Of a DNA stretch of 64,000 nucleotides, positions 45,679 through 54,633 are shown piece by piece. The DNA lies in NCBI RefSeq assembly GCF_029603165.1, contig NZ_JAQSVC010000006.1, positions 124,001 through 188,000 of the forward strand. The letters are read 5' to 3'. The DNA comes from Galbibacter pacificus. GTDB lineage: Bacteria; Bacteroidota; Bacteroidia; Flavobacteriales; Flavobacteriaceae. Within the stretch, counting starts at the first letter, position 1; every line of letters starts with the position of its first letter. A program made the translations under genes and the position numbers. Under the pieces are notes generated by a model. It did not search any database. It was not told the DNA's origin and saw only the letters and a program-made list of their open reading frames with translations.

Positions 45679-46632
45679 ATGTCCGACGTTACTGCCGTAG
45701 AAAATCTGGTTAAGAAGCACAGTGCCCTTAAAAAAGAGATTGCCAAGATTATAATTGGCCAGGAAAAAGTTGTTAACGAAATACTTTTGTCCATATATTC
45801 CGGAGGCCACTCCCTTTTAATAGGGGTACCCGGTCTGGCAAAAACTTTAATGGTAAACACCATAGCCGCGGCATTGGGCTTAAACTTTAAGAGAATACAA
45901 TTTACTCCAGATTTAATGCCGAGCGATATTCTAGGGAGCGAGGTGCTGGACAACGACCGGAATTTTAAATTTTTAAAAGGCCCCGTTTTTGCAAATATAA
46001 TCCTTGCCGACGAGATTAATAGAACCCCGCCAAAAACACAATCCGCACTATTGGAAGCCATGCAGGAACGTGCGGTAACGGTTGGTGGAAACCACTATAA
46101 ACTGGACCTGCCATATTTTGTGTTGGCAACCCAAAACCCCATCGAGCAAGAAGGTACGTACCCATTGCCCGAGGCACAGCTGGACCGGTTTATGTTTGCC
46201 ATAGAGTTGGGTTATCCGTCATTTGAAGAAGAGATTGCCGTGGTAAAGTCCACCACTTCAGACGAAGTTAAAAACGTAACTCCGTTGTTTTCGGCAAACG
46301 AAATTGTAGAAATCCAGCATTTAATCCGTCGTGTTCCCGTTGCAGACAATGTGGTGGAATATGCTGTTAAATTAGTTGGAAAAACAAGGCCTAATAGTAA
46401 ATTGTCAACCGAGTTGGTTAATAATTATGTAGATTGGGGCGCGGGACCAAGGGCTTCTCAAAATTTAATCTTGGCCGCCAAAGCACATGCAGTTATTAAC
46501 GGAAAATTCTCTCCCGATATAGAAGATGTTCAGGTGGTGGCCAATGGTATTTTAAGGCATCGAGTGATAAAAAATTACAAGGCCGATGCCGAAGGGCTTT
46601 CAGTAGAAAAAATTATTTCATCCCTTTTTTAA
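45679..46632 (+). CDS. MoxR-family AAA ATPase
   Basis: 317 residues. KIIIGQEKVVNEILLSIYSGGHSLLIGVPGLAKTLMVNTIA holds the Walker A (GVPGLAKT), ANIILADEINRTPPKTQSALLEAMQE the Walker B and sensor region, and YFVLATQNPIEQEGTYPLPEAQLDRFMFAI the AAA_3 MoxR signature. MoxR ATPases act as chaperones, often with VWA-domain proteins, none of which is in this window. It begins 6 bp after surA, in one operon with two envelope chaperones; the link may be coordinate envelope quality control. Confidence 0.92.
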   Translation: MSDVTAVENLVKKHSALKKEIAKIIIGQEKVVNEILLSIYSGGHSLLIGVPGLAKTLMVNTIAAALGLNFKRIQFTPDLMPSDILGSEVLDNDRNFKFLKGPVFANIILADEINRTPPKTQSALLEAMQERAVTVGGNHYKLDLPYFVLATQNPIEQEGTYPLPEAQLDRFMFAIELGYPSFEEEIAVVKSTTSDEVKNVTPLFSANEIVEIQHLIRRVPVADNVVEYAVKLVGKTRPNSKLSTELVNNYVDWGAGPRASQNLILAAKAHAVINGKFSPDIEDVQVVANGILRHRVIKNYKADAEGLSVEKIISSLF

Positions 46633-46681
46633 CGGTCATTCTTCCACTTGGCAACACTGTTTTTTTAACAAAATACTACGA

Positions 46682-46696
46682 CTTTGATAATCAAAG
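46682..46696. promoter_or_regulatory. palindrome in the moxR-aconitase spacer
   Basis: CTTTGAT-A-ATCAAAG is a perfect 15-bp palindrome in a 279-bp AT-rich spacer. It lies about 215 bp before the aconitase start. A -7 box variant TATTTTCG (46872-46879) marks the likely promoter. Confidence 0.3.
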
Positions 46697-46911
46697 AAAT
46701 GTTTTGTTGAGGAGCTTTGTTTTTTAGAATCATTAAATTGATTAAATCGTAAAAATCAACTTTTTATTTTAAATAAAATCCTCCGATTTTAAATTTTGGC
46801 TGACTTTTTTTCAAAACTTCCATCATAACCGAATGTTTTCTTAAAAACTTTAATAACTCTGGGGTTTTTCGTATTTTCGCAGGACTTTCAAATTAAATAA
46901 TATACAATAAT

Positions 46912-49173
46912 ATGGCTTTTGATATTGATATGATTAAGGAGGTTTATGCTTCCATGGCAGAGCGGGTCGATAAGGCTCGTGAGCTTACAGGTAAGCCGTT
47001 AACCTTATCAGAAAAAATACTTTATGCTCACCTTTGGGACGGGATGCCAACCAAAGCATTTACAAGAGGTAAAGATTACGTGGATTTTGCACCCGATAGA
47101 ATTGCTTGTCAGGATGCAACGGCACAAATGGCATTGTTGCAATTTATGCAGGCCGGAAAGGCTAAAGTAGCAGTTCCCACAACAGTGCATTGCGATCACT
47201 TAATTCAGGCAAAACAAGGAGCTGCCCAAGATTTAAAACGTGCAAACGAGACAAGTAATGAAGTATTCGATTTTCTTGGTTCAGTATCAAATAAATATGG
47301 AATAGGTTTCTGGAAACCGGGAGCCGGAATTATTCATCAGGTTGTGCTTGAAAATTATGCATTTCCGGGCGGAATGATGATTGGTACCGATTCTCATACG
47401 GTAAATGCCGGAGGATTGGGAATGGTAGCCATTGGAGTTGGTGGAGCAGATGCCGTGGATGTTATGGCAGGAATGGCCTGGGAATTAAAATTCCCTAAAC
47501 TTATTGGGGTTAAGTTAACCGGAAAACTAAACGGTTGGACATCTGCAAAAGATGTAATCCTGAAAGTTGCTGGAATATTAACCGTAAAAGGAGGGACCGG
47601 AGCTATTATAGAATATTTTGGCGAAGGCGCCAAAAACCTTTCTTGTACCGGTAAAGGGACCATTTGCAACATGGGTGCCGAAGTAGGCGCCACAACTTCT
47701 ACTTTTGGGTATGACGATTCCATGGAGCGCTACCTTCGCGCAACAGATAGAGCAGATATAGCCGATGCCGCGAATAAAGTACGCGAATATTTAACCGGAG
47801 ATGACGAGGTATATGCAAAACCTGAACAATATTTTGATGAATTGATCGAAATAAACCTTGATGAACTGCGTCCGCACTTAAATGGGCCTTTTACGCCAGA
47901 TTTGGCAACTCCGGTAGGGCAACTTGGCGAAAAGGCAAAAGAAAACGGTTGGCCAATTAAAGTTGATTGGGGTCTAATAGGCTCTTGTACCAATTCTTCA
48001 TATGAAGATTTAACACGTGCGGCTTCCATTGCAAAACAGGCCGTTGATAAAAAAATAAAACCTAAATCAGATTTTGGTATCAACCCGGGATCAGAACAAA
48101 TTAGATATACCGCAGAGCGTGACGGGATTTTGAAGATTTTTGAAGATCTTGACGCTACCGTATTTACAAACGCATGCGGACCATGTATTGGACAATGGGA
48201 CAGAAGCGATTTAAAGGGAGAAGAAAAAAATACCATTGTACACTCTTTTAACAGAAACTTCTCTAAACGTGCCGATGGTAACCCAAATACGCACGCATTT
48301 GTTGGATCGCCAGAAATGGTTGCCGCAATTGCAATTTCAGGGCGTTTGGACTTCGACCCGATGACAGATACATTGATTAATGAAAATGGAGAAGAAGTAA
48401 AATTAGACGAGCCTAACGGTTTAGAATTGCCAACACAAGGTTTTGCAGTAGAAGATGCAGGATATGTAGAGCCAGTTGTAGATGGCAGTAAGGTAGAGGT
48501 GGTTGTAAGCCCTACATCCGAAAGGCTTCAATTGTTAACGCCTTTTGAGCCAATTGGTGATGAAATTAAAGGTGCTAAACTATTGATTAAAGCATTTGGG
48601 AAATGTACTACCGACCATATTTCCATGGCCGGTCCTTGGTTGCGTTACCGTGGTCACCTCGATAATATTTCAAACAACATGCTTATCGGTGCCGTAAATG
48701 CTTTTGGTAAGAAAACCAATTTTGTTAAAAACCAATTAACAGGCGAATACCAAGGAGTTCCCGATGTGGCACGTGCCTATAAAGCCAAGGGTGTTTATTC
48801 AATTGTTGTGGGAGACCATAACTATGGAGAAGGATCCTCCCGCGAGCATGCAGCTATGGAACCCAGGCATTTGGGCGTTGCCGCTGTAATTGTAAAATCG
48901 TTTGCACGTATCCACGAAACAAACCTTAAAAAACAAGGAATGTTAGGGCTTACCTTTGCAAATGAAAGCGATTACGATTTAATTCAAGAAGACGATACAT
49001 TTAATTTCCTGGATCTTAATGAATTTGCTCCGGACAAACCTTTAAATGTTGAAGTTGTCCATGCCGATGGGTCTAAAGACGTTATAAAATTGAATCATTC
49101 TTACAACAACTCGCAAATTGCATGGTTTAATCAAGGTTCTGCATTGAACCTTATTAAAAAGCAAAATGCTTAA
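46912..49173 (+). CDS. acn: aconitate hydratase (mitochondrial-type)
   Basis: 753 residues. It isomerises citrate and isocitrate in the TCA cycle. Fe-S ligands are in [11 protein letters not shown] (first Cys) and [12 protein letters not shown] (two Cys, CxxC), near residues 360 and 425. [20 protein letters not shown] and [19 protein letters not shown] are catalytic and substrate segments. Closest to eukaryotic mitochondrial aconitase, which many Bacteroidota use. ATG at 46912. A strong terminator follows. Confidence 0.96.
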   Translation: MAFDIDMIKEVYASMAERVDKARELTGKPLTLSEKILYAHLWDGMPTKAFTRGKDYVDFAPDRIACQDATAQMALLQFMQAGKAKVAVPTTVHCDHLIQAKQGAAQDLKRANETSNEVFDFLGSVSNKYGIGFWKPGAGIIHQVVLENYAFPGGMMIGTDSHTVNAGGLGMVAIGVGGADAVDVMAGMAWELKFPKLIGVKLTGKLNGWTSAKDVILKVAGILTVKGGTGAIIEYFGEGAKNLSCTGKGTICNMGAEVGATTSTFGYDDSMERYLRATDRADIADAANKVREYLTGDDEVYAKPEQYFDELIEINLDELRPHLNGPFTPDLATPVGQLGEKAKENGWPIKVDWGLIGSCTNSSYEDLTRAASIAKQAVDKKIKPKSDFGINPGSEQIRYTAERDGILKIFEDLDATVFTNACGPCIGQWDRSDLKGEEKNTIVHSFNRNFSKRADGNPNTHAFVGSPEMVAAIAISGRLDFDPMTDTLINENGEEVKLDEPNGLELPTQGFAVEDAGYVEPVVDGSKVEVVVSPTSERLQLLTPFEPIGDEIKGAKLLIKAFGKCTTDHISMAGPWLRYRGHLDNISNNMLIGAVNAFGKKTNFVKNQLTGEYQGVPDVARAYKAKGVYSIVVGDHNYGEGSSREHAAMEPRHLGVAAVIVKSFARIHETNLKKQGMLGLTFANESDYDLIQEDDTFNFLDLNEFAPDKPLNVEVVHADGSKDVIKLNHSYNNSQIAWFNQGSALNLIKKQNA

Positions 49174-49201
49174 TAAGTAAGATTTTTTAAAATAATTATA
49201 T

Positions 49202-49231
49202 AAAGCTCTCGAATTTTCGAGAGCTTTTTTT
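49202..49231 (+). terminator. terminator of aconitase
   Basis: AAAGCTCTCGA (49202-49212) / TCGAGAGCTTT (49217-49227), 11-bp perfect stem with a tetraloop and T run. Confidence 0.9.
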
Positions 49232-49250
49232 GTTCTTGTTTTCGTATTTT

Positions 49251-49523
49251 ATGCGAGAAAATATTAATTATTTATATGGGTACCGAACTAAAAAATCGAT
49301 GGCGAACATTGAATCATGGCGGTTGGCAAACTCGTATTGGCCAAGGGTTTTATTGAAATTCAGTGTTTTGTCTATAGTTGTAGGGTTTGCATTGTTCATT
49401 GTTTTTGGTTTTGTTGTTTCAATTTTGGGCACGTTTTTTTTATGGATAATTTTTTTAATACTTTCAATTTTTATGACTGAAAATAAGCTTGGAAAATTCA
49501 GAAAAAATAAAAAAGAGAATTAA
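49251..49523 (+). CDS. SdpI-family membrane protein, apparently N-terminally short
   Basis: 90 residues from the ATG at 49251. NINYLYGYRTKKSMANIESWRLANSY matches the SdpI/YhfL signature (N-x-x-Y-G-Y-R-T-x-x-S-M), followed by two TM segments (LLKFSVLSIVVGFALFIVF, then VSILGTFFLWIIFLILSIF). Related proteins normally have another TM helix before the signature. Here an in-frame TTG at 49230 would add only seven residues and falls at the tail of the aconitase terminator, and a stop closes the frame at 49188-49190. So the gene is either naturally short or has lost its 5' end. SdpI is the immunity protein to the SdpC toxin in Bacillus; the role here is unknown. Confidence 0.65.
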   Translation: MRENINYLYGYRTKKSMANIESWRLANSYWPRVLLKFSVLSIVVGFALFIVFGFVVSILGTFFLWIIFLILSIFMTENKLGKFRKNKKEN

Positions 49524-49647
49524 ACGTATTAGCAATTTATTTTTATAGCTTCCCTACGGGTACCGTAAACAGGCAAAGAAAAGGTTGAATTAAAAAGGCG
49601 TACCTTTGTATATAATGAAGCGCTCTTTTTTGATGAGTTGATTTGGT

Positions 49648-50208
49648 ATGAAAGTAACAAAAAATCAGGTTCAAAATATAATCCTATTGCTGGTAATAGC
49701 CTTGTTGGTTTTTACGCCTGTTGGAACAGGGGTAAAAGTATACATTAACAGGTGGTTGTCTTTTGCCCCGTCTGTAGTTTCTGAAAATAAACGGGAAATT
49801 ATCGAGGATTATCAATGGAAGCTGCAAACAATAAGTGGTGAAAATTATAACTTCAATGAAGCCAAAGGTAAAGTTGTGCTGATAAATTTTTGGGCAACTT
49901 GGTGCCCGCCTTGTATTGCCGAAATGCCTTCCCTACAAGATTTATATGCCGATTATAAAAACGACGTACTATTTTTATTTGTTACCAATGAAAACCCAAA
50001 GGCCGTTACAACGTTTCTGGACAAACATCATTATAACTTCCCGGTCTTTATCCCGCTTTCTCCAGTTCCCGATAAAATCAATGCTTCTTCAATGCCTACA
50101 ACTTATCTTATTGACAAAAAAGGAAAAATTATTATCGATAAAACAGGTGCTGCGGACTGGAACAGCAAAAAGGTTCGGGAATTGTTGGATGGGTTGATAG
50201 TTGAATAG
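49648..50208 (+). CDS. TlpA-like membrane-anchored thioredoxin
   Basis: 186 residues with an N-terminal membrane anchor (VQNIILLLVIALLVFTPVGTG). The thioredoxin domain spans about 55-186: GKVVLINFWATWCPPCIAEMPSL has the CxxC active site (CPPC), NASSMPTTYLIDKKGKIII carries the cis-Pro after 'SMPTTYLID'. Such TlpA proteins act in the periplasm as reductants for cytochrome c biogenesis or stress repair. No neighbours confirm the partner. Confidence 0.88.
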   Translation: MKVTKNQVQNIILLLVIALLVFTPVGTGVKVYINRWLSFAPSVVSENKREIIEDYQWKLQTISGENYNFNEAKGKVVLINFWATWCPPCIAEMPSLQDLYADYKNDVLFLFVTNENPKAVTTFLDKHHYNFPVFIPLSPVPDKINASSMPTTYLIDKKGKIIIDKTGAADWNSKKVRELLDGLIVE

Positions 50209-50248
50209 TTATGGGTACGAATATTTTTATTGAAGCTTATATATTTGA

Positions 50249-51157
50249 CTAAAACTGGCCTTGTAATTTTTTTACAACATCATCCAATCTACTAAACCTT
50301 GATACATTTTTAAATAAAGAAAGATCAGCATTTTTTGTTTGACTTCCTAAAACCCATATTGGGTGCTGGGTATTGGCGTTCACGCACATATTTAGGTTTT
50401 TTATATAAGAAGCAAGATCGTTTGCAGAAGGGGCAATGGTAAAATATGATATAAATATTACCTTGCTGTAATGCATTGCAATGTTTTGCAGCCCTTCCAT
50501 CGGGACAGATTGACCTAAATAAATAGACTTATACCCCCTCAGCATAATTTCGTAATTTATATACAAAAGCCCAATTTCGTGCACCTCGTTGTTCGGCAAG
50601 AAAAGAACAAAAACAGGCTCCTCGTAAACAGGGGTTATTTGCTGAAGTTTCTCTGTGTTGGCAATAATTTTTTGCTTTATCAAATTAGATATAAAATGTT
50701 CGTGTGCCGGCGAAATGGTATCGGTTTGCCATAAAATACCTAGGTCGTTTAAAAAAGGTATAAATACTTCAAAAAACACATCCCTAAAAGATTTTTCTGA
50801 AATTAAATTATTGTATGCATTGTAAAAAAGAGCCTGATCAAAATTCATCATGGCCATTTTTATATCGTTTAAAGAATGCCCTTTGTTGTTGCTTATAGAT
50901 GCTATTTCCCTGACCAGTACAGGTATTTCGTTTTCGGGGATTTTGGCAATTTTAGAAATTTTGTAGCCATGGTTATAGAGCGATGCAACGTTCAATAATT
51001 TTTGCAAGCTTTTTAAGGTGTAAAAACGAATATTGGTATTGGTCCTTTTAGGGGACAACAAACGGTATCTTTTTTCCCAAATCCTGATTGTATGAGCCTT
51101 GATCCCTGAGAGGTTTTCAAGGTCTTTAATGCTGAAATGATCTTTTATGGCATTCAT
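50249..51157 (-). CDS. MerR-type regulator with cobalamin-binding domain (CarH/LitR-like)
   Basis: 302 residues from the ATG at 51157; a longer open frame to 51190 is excluded by the -7 box TATTTTTG at 51186-51179. The N-terminus is a MerR HTH (SIKDLENLSGIKAHTIRIWEKRYRLL). A B12-binding domain follows: the linker HEHFISNLIKQKI, then NEVHEIGLLYINYEIMLRGY, an ExHxxG version of the DxHxxG cobalamin motif with the His ligand kept. CarH proteins use adenosylcobalamin as a light sensor and control carotenoid genes, but no carotenoid gene is near. A light-sensing role is inference. Confidence 0.85.
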   Translation of the reverse strand: MNAIKDHFSIKDLENLSGIKAHTIRIWEKRYRLLSPKRTNTNIRFYTLKSLQKLLNVASLYNHGYKISKIAKIPENEIPVLVREIASISNNKGHSLNDIKMAMMNFDQALFYNAYNNLISEKSFRDVFFEVFIPFLNDLGILWQTDTISPAHEHFISNLIKQKIIANTEKLQQITPVYEEPVFVLFLPNNEVHEIGLLYINYEIMLRGYKSIYLGQSVPMEGLQNIAMHYSKVIFISYFTIAPSANDLASYIKNLNMCVNANTQHPIWVLGSQTKNADLSLFKNVSRFSRLDDVVKKLQGQF

Positions 51158-51178
51158 TTTAAGGGAAAACTGTTTAAA

Positions 51179-51186
51179 CAAAAATA
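51179..51186 (-). promoter_or_regulatory. -7 element of the CarH-like gene
   Basis: Minus-strand TATTTTTG, 21 bp before the chosen ATG. It decides the start. Confidence 0.55.
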
Positions 51187-51383
51187 GCAATTTTGTAGGT
51201 CTAAGGGAAGTCGTTTGCCAAAAATGCTATATACGAAATTATGGCAAGTAAAGTAAAAAAAATAATCTTATAAAAAAACCGGGTATTTTATTTAAATCCT
51301 GACCAAAAAATAAAGATATTTGCGAATGTGAAAAAAAGAGCATTTCAAAGTCTTGTTTTTTTAGGAATCTTTTAATTTTTTAT

Positions 51384-52319
51384 ATGGGGAAAATACTTAT
51401 TACTGGGGCTGGAGGACAATTGGGAACCGAATTAACCGCGGCATTGGCGCAAAAATACGGGAACGAGAATGTTATAGCAACGGATATTAATGAAAAGGCT
51501 GCTGAAAAATATACCTTTTGTAGTTTTGAAGTGCTGGATGTTTTAGATGTTGATCGGTTTTCAAAACTTGTTGAAGAGTATGACGTGTCTACAGTTTACC
51601 ATCTGGCGGCCATTTTATCGGCAGTGGGGGAGAAGAATCCGCTTTTCACATGGAAATTAAACATGGACAGTCTTTTAAATGTGCTGGAAATGGCCAAAAA
51701 CGGTAAAATAGAAAAAATATACTGGCCTTCCTCTATTGCGGTTTTTGGTAAGAACACCCCAATGGACAACACCCCACAGGAATGTGTAATGGATCCCACA
51801 ACGGTTTACGGGATATCAAAACTGGCAGGAGAGCGTTGGTGCGCCTATTATTTTGAAAAATATGGGGTAGATGTAAGAAGCCTTCGTTATCCCGGGCTTA
51901 TAGGTTATAAATCTGTAGGCGGTGGTGGTACCACAGATTATGCGGTAGATATTTATAGGGCAGCCATAAATAAAGAAGATTTTGATTGTTTTTTAAAAGA
52001 AGATACGTATCTGCCCATGATGTACATGCCCGATGCAATTAAGGCAACGCTTCAGCTCATGGACGCACCAAAGGAAGATGTCAGTGTCCGGTCTTCTTAT
52101 AATATTTCTGCTTTGAGCTTTTCGCCAAAAGAAATTTATGCTTCATTATTGAAGCATTATCCCGATTTTAAAATAGCGTACACGCCCGATTTTAGGCAGG
52201 ACATTGCTTCAACATGGCCAGATAGCATAGACGATACAAAGGCCCGTTTGGATTGGAATTGGCAACCCGATTATAATCTGGACGAAATGACCGAGGATAT
52301 TTTAAAGCACCTTACGTAA
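51384..52319 (+). CDS. NAD-dependent epimerase/dehydratase family, L-threonine 3-dehydrogenase type
   Basis: 311 residues of the extended SDR fold. KILITGAGGQLGTELTAAL is the NAD-binding glycine-rich motif, VYHLAAILSAVGEKNP is followed by YWPSSIAVFG and PTTVYGISKLAGERWCAYY, which supplies the catalytic Tyr and Lys. The middle LRYPGLIGYKSVGGGGTTDYAV and MYMPDAIKATLQLM fit the short-chain threonine dehydrogenase group known from bacteria and eukaryotes, which makes 2-amino-3-ketobutyrate. The partner ligase gene is not in the window, so UDP-sugar epimerase activity remains an alternative. Confidence 0.8.
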   Translation: MGKILITGAGGQLGTELTAALAQKYGNENVIATDINEKAAEKYTFCSFEVLDVLDVDRFSKLVEEYDVSTVYHLAAILSAVGEKNPLFTWKLNMDSLLNVLEMAKNGKIEKIYWPSSIAVFGKNTPMDNTPQECVMDPTTVYGISKLAGERWCAYYFEKYGVDVRSLRYPGLIGYKSVGGGGTTDYAVDIYRAAINKEDFDCFLKEDTYLPMMYMPDAIKATLQLMDAPKEDVSVRSSYNISALSFSPKEIYASLLKHYPDFKIAYTPDFRQDIASTWPDSIDDTKARLDWNWQPDYNLDEMTEDILKHLT

Positions 52320-52356
52320 GGGCTGGCTGGGAACAATTTTGGTAAATGTGCTGTTT

Positions 52357-52728
52357 TTATAGTTTGCTAAGGTAGGCTATTTTATGTTGAAACATTTCGG
52401 CCATTTTTTCGGCACGCCATTTGGCTTCAGAAGCTTTTTCTCCAATAAATAAGGAGTCAACAGTTGTAAAGAACAGGAATTTCCATCTGTCAAAATGCTC
52501 CTTGGAAACAGGGAGTTTTGCATGTGGGGCAAATGGACTTCCAAAATAGGTGTGGTTTTCTGATAAAACAGTTTCCCAAAACCGGTACATTTTCTCCAAA
52601 TGTTTTGGCCACTGATCTTGGATGACATTATTGAAAATAGGACTTAAAATAGGGTCTTTACGAATTTCGCCATAAAAAGTGTCTACCAGTAACTTGATAT
52701 CGTCTATAGATTGAATATCGGTTTTCAT
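52357..52728 (-). CDS. group III truncated hemoglobin
   Basis: 123 residues. IKLLVDTFYGEIRKDPILSPIFNNVI and WPKHLEKMYRFWETVL fit group III globins, with the proximal His in FAPHAKLPVSKEHFDRWKFLF (HFDRW, around residue 76). Group III proteins bind oxygen or nitric oxide and are thought to protect against reactive nitrogen. It follows the chloride channel gene by 5 bp on the same strand, so both are likely co-transcribed. Confidence 0.92.
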   Translation of the reverse strand: MKTDIQSIDDIKLLVDTFYGEIRKDPILSPIFNNVIQDQWPKHLEKMYRFWETVLSENHTYFGSPFAPHAKLPVSKEHFDRWKFLFFTTVDSLFIGEKASEAKWRAEKMAEMFQHKIAYLSKL

Positions 52729-52733
52729 AGCTT

Positions 52734-54014
52734 TTATCCTTTTTTGTTCTTTTCCATTTGAGTATGTATAAAGGGGATTTTAGGAGCAAGAAAATAACCG
52801 GTTAGACTTGCAAATAGAATCGGGATAAAAAAATCGAACCCCGTTAAAGTACTCAATAAAATGGTTGTGCTCATGGGGGTTCGGGTAACACAAACATTAA
52901 TAGCTGCCATGCAGCTTACCATGGCCATGGCCATGTTTATGTTTGGAAAAAGTTGATGAAGTATAATTCCTAATGTCGAGCCCACAAAAAATAGCGGGAT
53001 AATAAAACCGCCCCTCCATCCCGAAGTAACAGTAATTGAAATTGCAATTAGTTTGAAAATTAATATACAGGATAACATTGCCAAAGAAAAATTTTCAGTT
53101 AGCAATTCATTTATTTGATGATGCCCGAAATATCTTGTAATAGGCAAATAAAAAGCGATTATGCCCAGTAGCAGGCCACCGATCATGGTTTTTATAAAAA
53201 TAGGAAGCGGGAACCTGTTAAAAAGCTGTTTAAAGAACTTGGTGCAATAAATAAAAAGCCATCCAATGGCGGTTGCGGCAATGGCCACGAGCACGGCATA
53301 CCCAAAATCGAAAATACTGGTTACTTGATATGTATTAAAGTTCCATGTGGCCCCAAAACCCAAATGGGCAATAAAAGCAAAGACAATATAGCTAAAACAG
53401 CTTGCTACCAAAGCGGGAACAATGGCCTTGTAATATTCCAGAGCATGTTTGTGGTTAAGTATTTCCAAGGAAAACAAACTCCCGCCCAAGGGAGCGCCAA
53501 ATAAAGCAGTAAATCCCGAAGCCATCCCGGCAATACTGAGGGAACGGAGTTCTTCTCCCTTCAACCGGAAAAGTTTTCCGAGCCAGCTTCCGGTCGATCC
53601 GGTAACCTGTACCAAAGGGGCCTCTGGCCCTAAGCTCCCTCCCGATGCAACACAAAAGAGCGACGAGAGAATCATGGAAGGATTGTTTTTGGGGTCAAGT
53701 TTACCTTTGTTGAACTTAATATTGTCCACAATAAGGTGTATTTCCCCGGGATCCCCAATAAAGTGGATAATCAATCCGGCTATCAACCCACAAATTGCCA
53801 TTAAAGGAATAACGTACCAACCCTGAAAATATGCCAGCATGTGGGTGAAATAAATTAAAACTTCCCAATATATCCCGGCAATTAGCCCGCCAATGATGCC
53901 CAAAAGAGCCCATAATAAAAAAGTCCTGCTAAACACAAACGGATTAAACCGGATAGGTTGATCTAATTGGTCAAGGTATTTTAATAATTTACGTTTTGTT
54001 TTAATATTTCCCAT
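52734..54014 (-). CDS. ClC-family chloride channel or transporter
   Basis: 426 residues with about ten hydrophobic helices. CVASGGSLGPEAPLVQVTGSTG carries the helix-F-type anion motif (GxxGPE-P, with the gating Glu kept), and SGWRGGFIIPLFFVGSTLG matches the GxFxP motif near the C-terminus; CLC proteins normally also have a GSGIP-type motif, not clear here. No CBS domains. It is either a channel or a proton/chloride exchanger in the inner membrane; the second is usual in bacteria. Starts at ATG 54014 and leads the pair with the truncated hemoglobin. Confidence 0.85.
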   Translation of the reverse strand: MGNIKTKRKLLKYLDQLDQPIRFNPFVFSRTFLLWALLGIIGGLIAGIYWEVLIYFTHMLAYFQGWYVIPLMAICGLIAGLIIHFIGDPGEIHLIVDNIKFNKGKLDPKNNPSMILSSLFCVASGGSLGPEAPLVQVTGSTGSWLGKLFRLKGEELRSLSIAGMASGFTALFGAPLGGSLFSLEILNHKHALEYYKAIVPALVASCFSYIVFAFIAHLGFGATWNFNTYQVTSIFDFGYAVLVAIAATAIGWLFIYCTKFFKQLFNRFPLPIFIKTMIGGLLLGIIAFYLPITRYFGHHQINELLTENFSLAMLSCILIFKLIAISITVTSGWRGGFIIPLFFVGSTLGIILHQLFPNINMAMAMVSCMAAINVCVTRTPMSTTILLSTLTGFDFFIPILFASLTGYFLAPKIPFIHTQMEKNKKG

Positions 54015-54078
54015 AAGTGGAGCAAGGATTGCTTTTGCAAAAATACTTTATATAATTCTTCTAATAAATAGATGGCAT

Positions 54079-54113
54079 AAAAAAACGGGAAACAGTATAA
54101 TTGCTGTCTCCCG
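54079..54113 (-). terminator. terminator after tRNA-Leu
   Basis: Stem CGGGAAACAG (54086-54095) / CTGTCTCCCG (54104-54113) and, in minus-strand direction, TTTTTTT from 54085 on. Confidence 0.75.
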
Positions 54114-54118
54114 CTTTG

Positions 54119-54202
54119 TACCGGAGATGGGAATCGAACCCACACGCCCTAATGGACACATGGCCCTCAACCATGCCTGTCTACCAGTTCCAGCACCCCG
54201 GT
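54119..54202 (-). tRNA. tRNA-Leu (GAG)
   Basis: 84 nt without CCA. Acceptor ACCGGGG/CTCCGGT (one G-U), anticodon stem CATGG/CCATG around loop TTGAGGG, anticodon GAG, a long variable arm (class II), T-loop TTCGATT. Discriminator A. Confidence 0.95.
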
Positions 54203-54221
54203 GTATTTGGTTTGCTAAAAT

Positions 54222-54254
54222 AAAAAAAGTTAAGCGATAAGCTCAACTTTTTTA
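54222..54254 (-). terminator. terminator after the downstream tRNA-Lys copy
   Basis: AAGTTAAGC (54227-54235) / GCTCAACTT (54241-54249), one mismatch, with T run on the minus strand. It separates this tRNA-Lys from tRNA-Leu. Confidence 0.7.
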
Positions 54255-54262
54255 AGTTTTTG

Positions 54263-54335
54263 TGACCCGACTGGGGCTCGAACCCAGGACCCCAACATTA
54301 AAAGTGTTGTGCTCTACCAACTGAGCTATCGAGTC
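54263..54335 (-). tRNA. tRNA-Lys (UUU), copy 1
   Basis: 73 nt without CCA. Acceptor GACTCGA/TCGGGTC, anticodon stem CAACA/TGTTG around CTTTTAA (anticodon TTT), T-loop TTCGAGC. Identical to copy 2 in the mature part. Confidence 0.95.
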
Positions 54336-54336
54336 T

Positions 54337-54363
54337 AAAAAAAGAATAGCCAAAAAGGCTATT
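54337..54363 (-). terminator. terminator between the two tRNA-Lys genes
   Basis: AATAGCC (54345-54351) / GGCTATT (54357-54363), with T run from 54343 downwards on the minus strand. Confidence 0.75.
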
Positions 54364-54405
54364 TAAAATTATTTAATGCAAAAATTTTTAAAAAAGTTTG
54401 CTTAG

Positions 54406-54478
54406 TGACCCGACTGGGGCTCGAACCCAGGACCCCAACATTAAAAGTGTTGTGCTCTACCAACTGAGCTATCGAGTC
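54406..54478 (-). tRNA. tRNA-Lys (UUU), copy 2
   Basis: 73 nt, same mature sequence as copy 1. It is the promoter-proximal one, 70 bp upstream of copy 1. Confidence 0.95.
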
Positions 54479-54527
54479 AATGCATAAATGCTTAAAATAT
54501 TGTGCCAACTTTTTCCGTTAGCGGGTG

Positions 54528-54557
54528 CAAATATAAGACCATTTATTTATAATTCAA
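54528..54557 (-). promoter_or_regulatory. promoter of the tRNA-Lys/tRNA-Leu group
   Basis: Minus-strand TTG (54557-54555), 19 bp, TATATTTG (54535-54528), an exact consensus 50 bp before copy 2. Confidence 0.75.
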
Positions 54558-54633
54558 GCCATTTTTAATATAAATTTGTCTTTTTTTTATGGGGATAATA
54601 TAATTGAATGAAAATTAATAATTTGTAACATAT

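Noticed and set aside
45525-46061. A 178-codon frame opposite the surA-moxR junction
   Set aside because: It spans two genes antisense and shows no motif.
46682-46696. FNR/CRP-type site before aconitase
   Set aside because: TTGAT and ATCAA halves are separated by one base instead of four, so the match fails; it is kept only as an unnamed palindrome.
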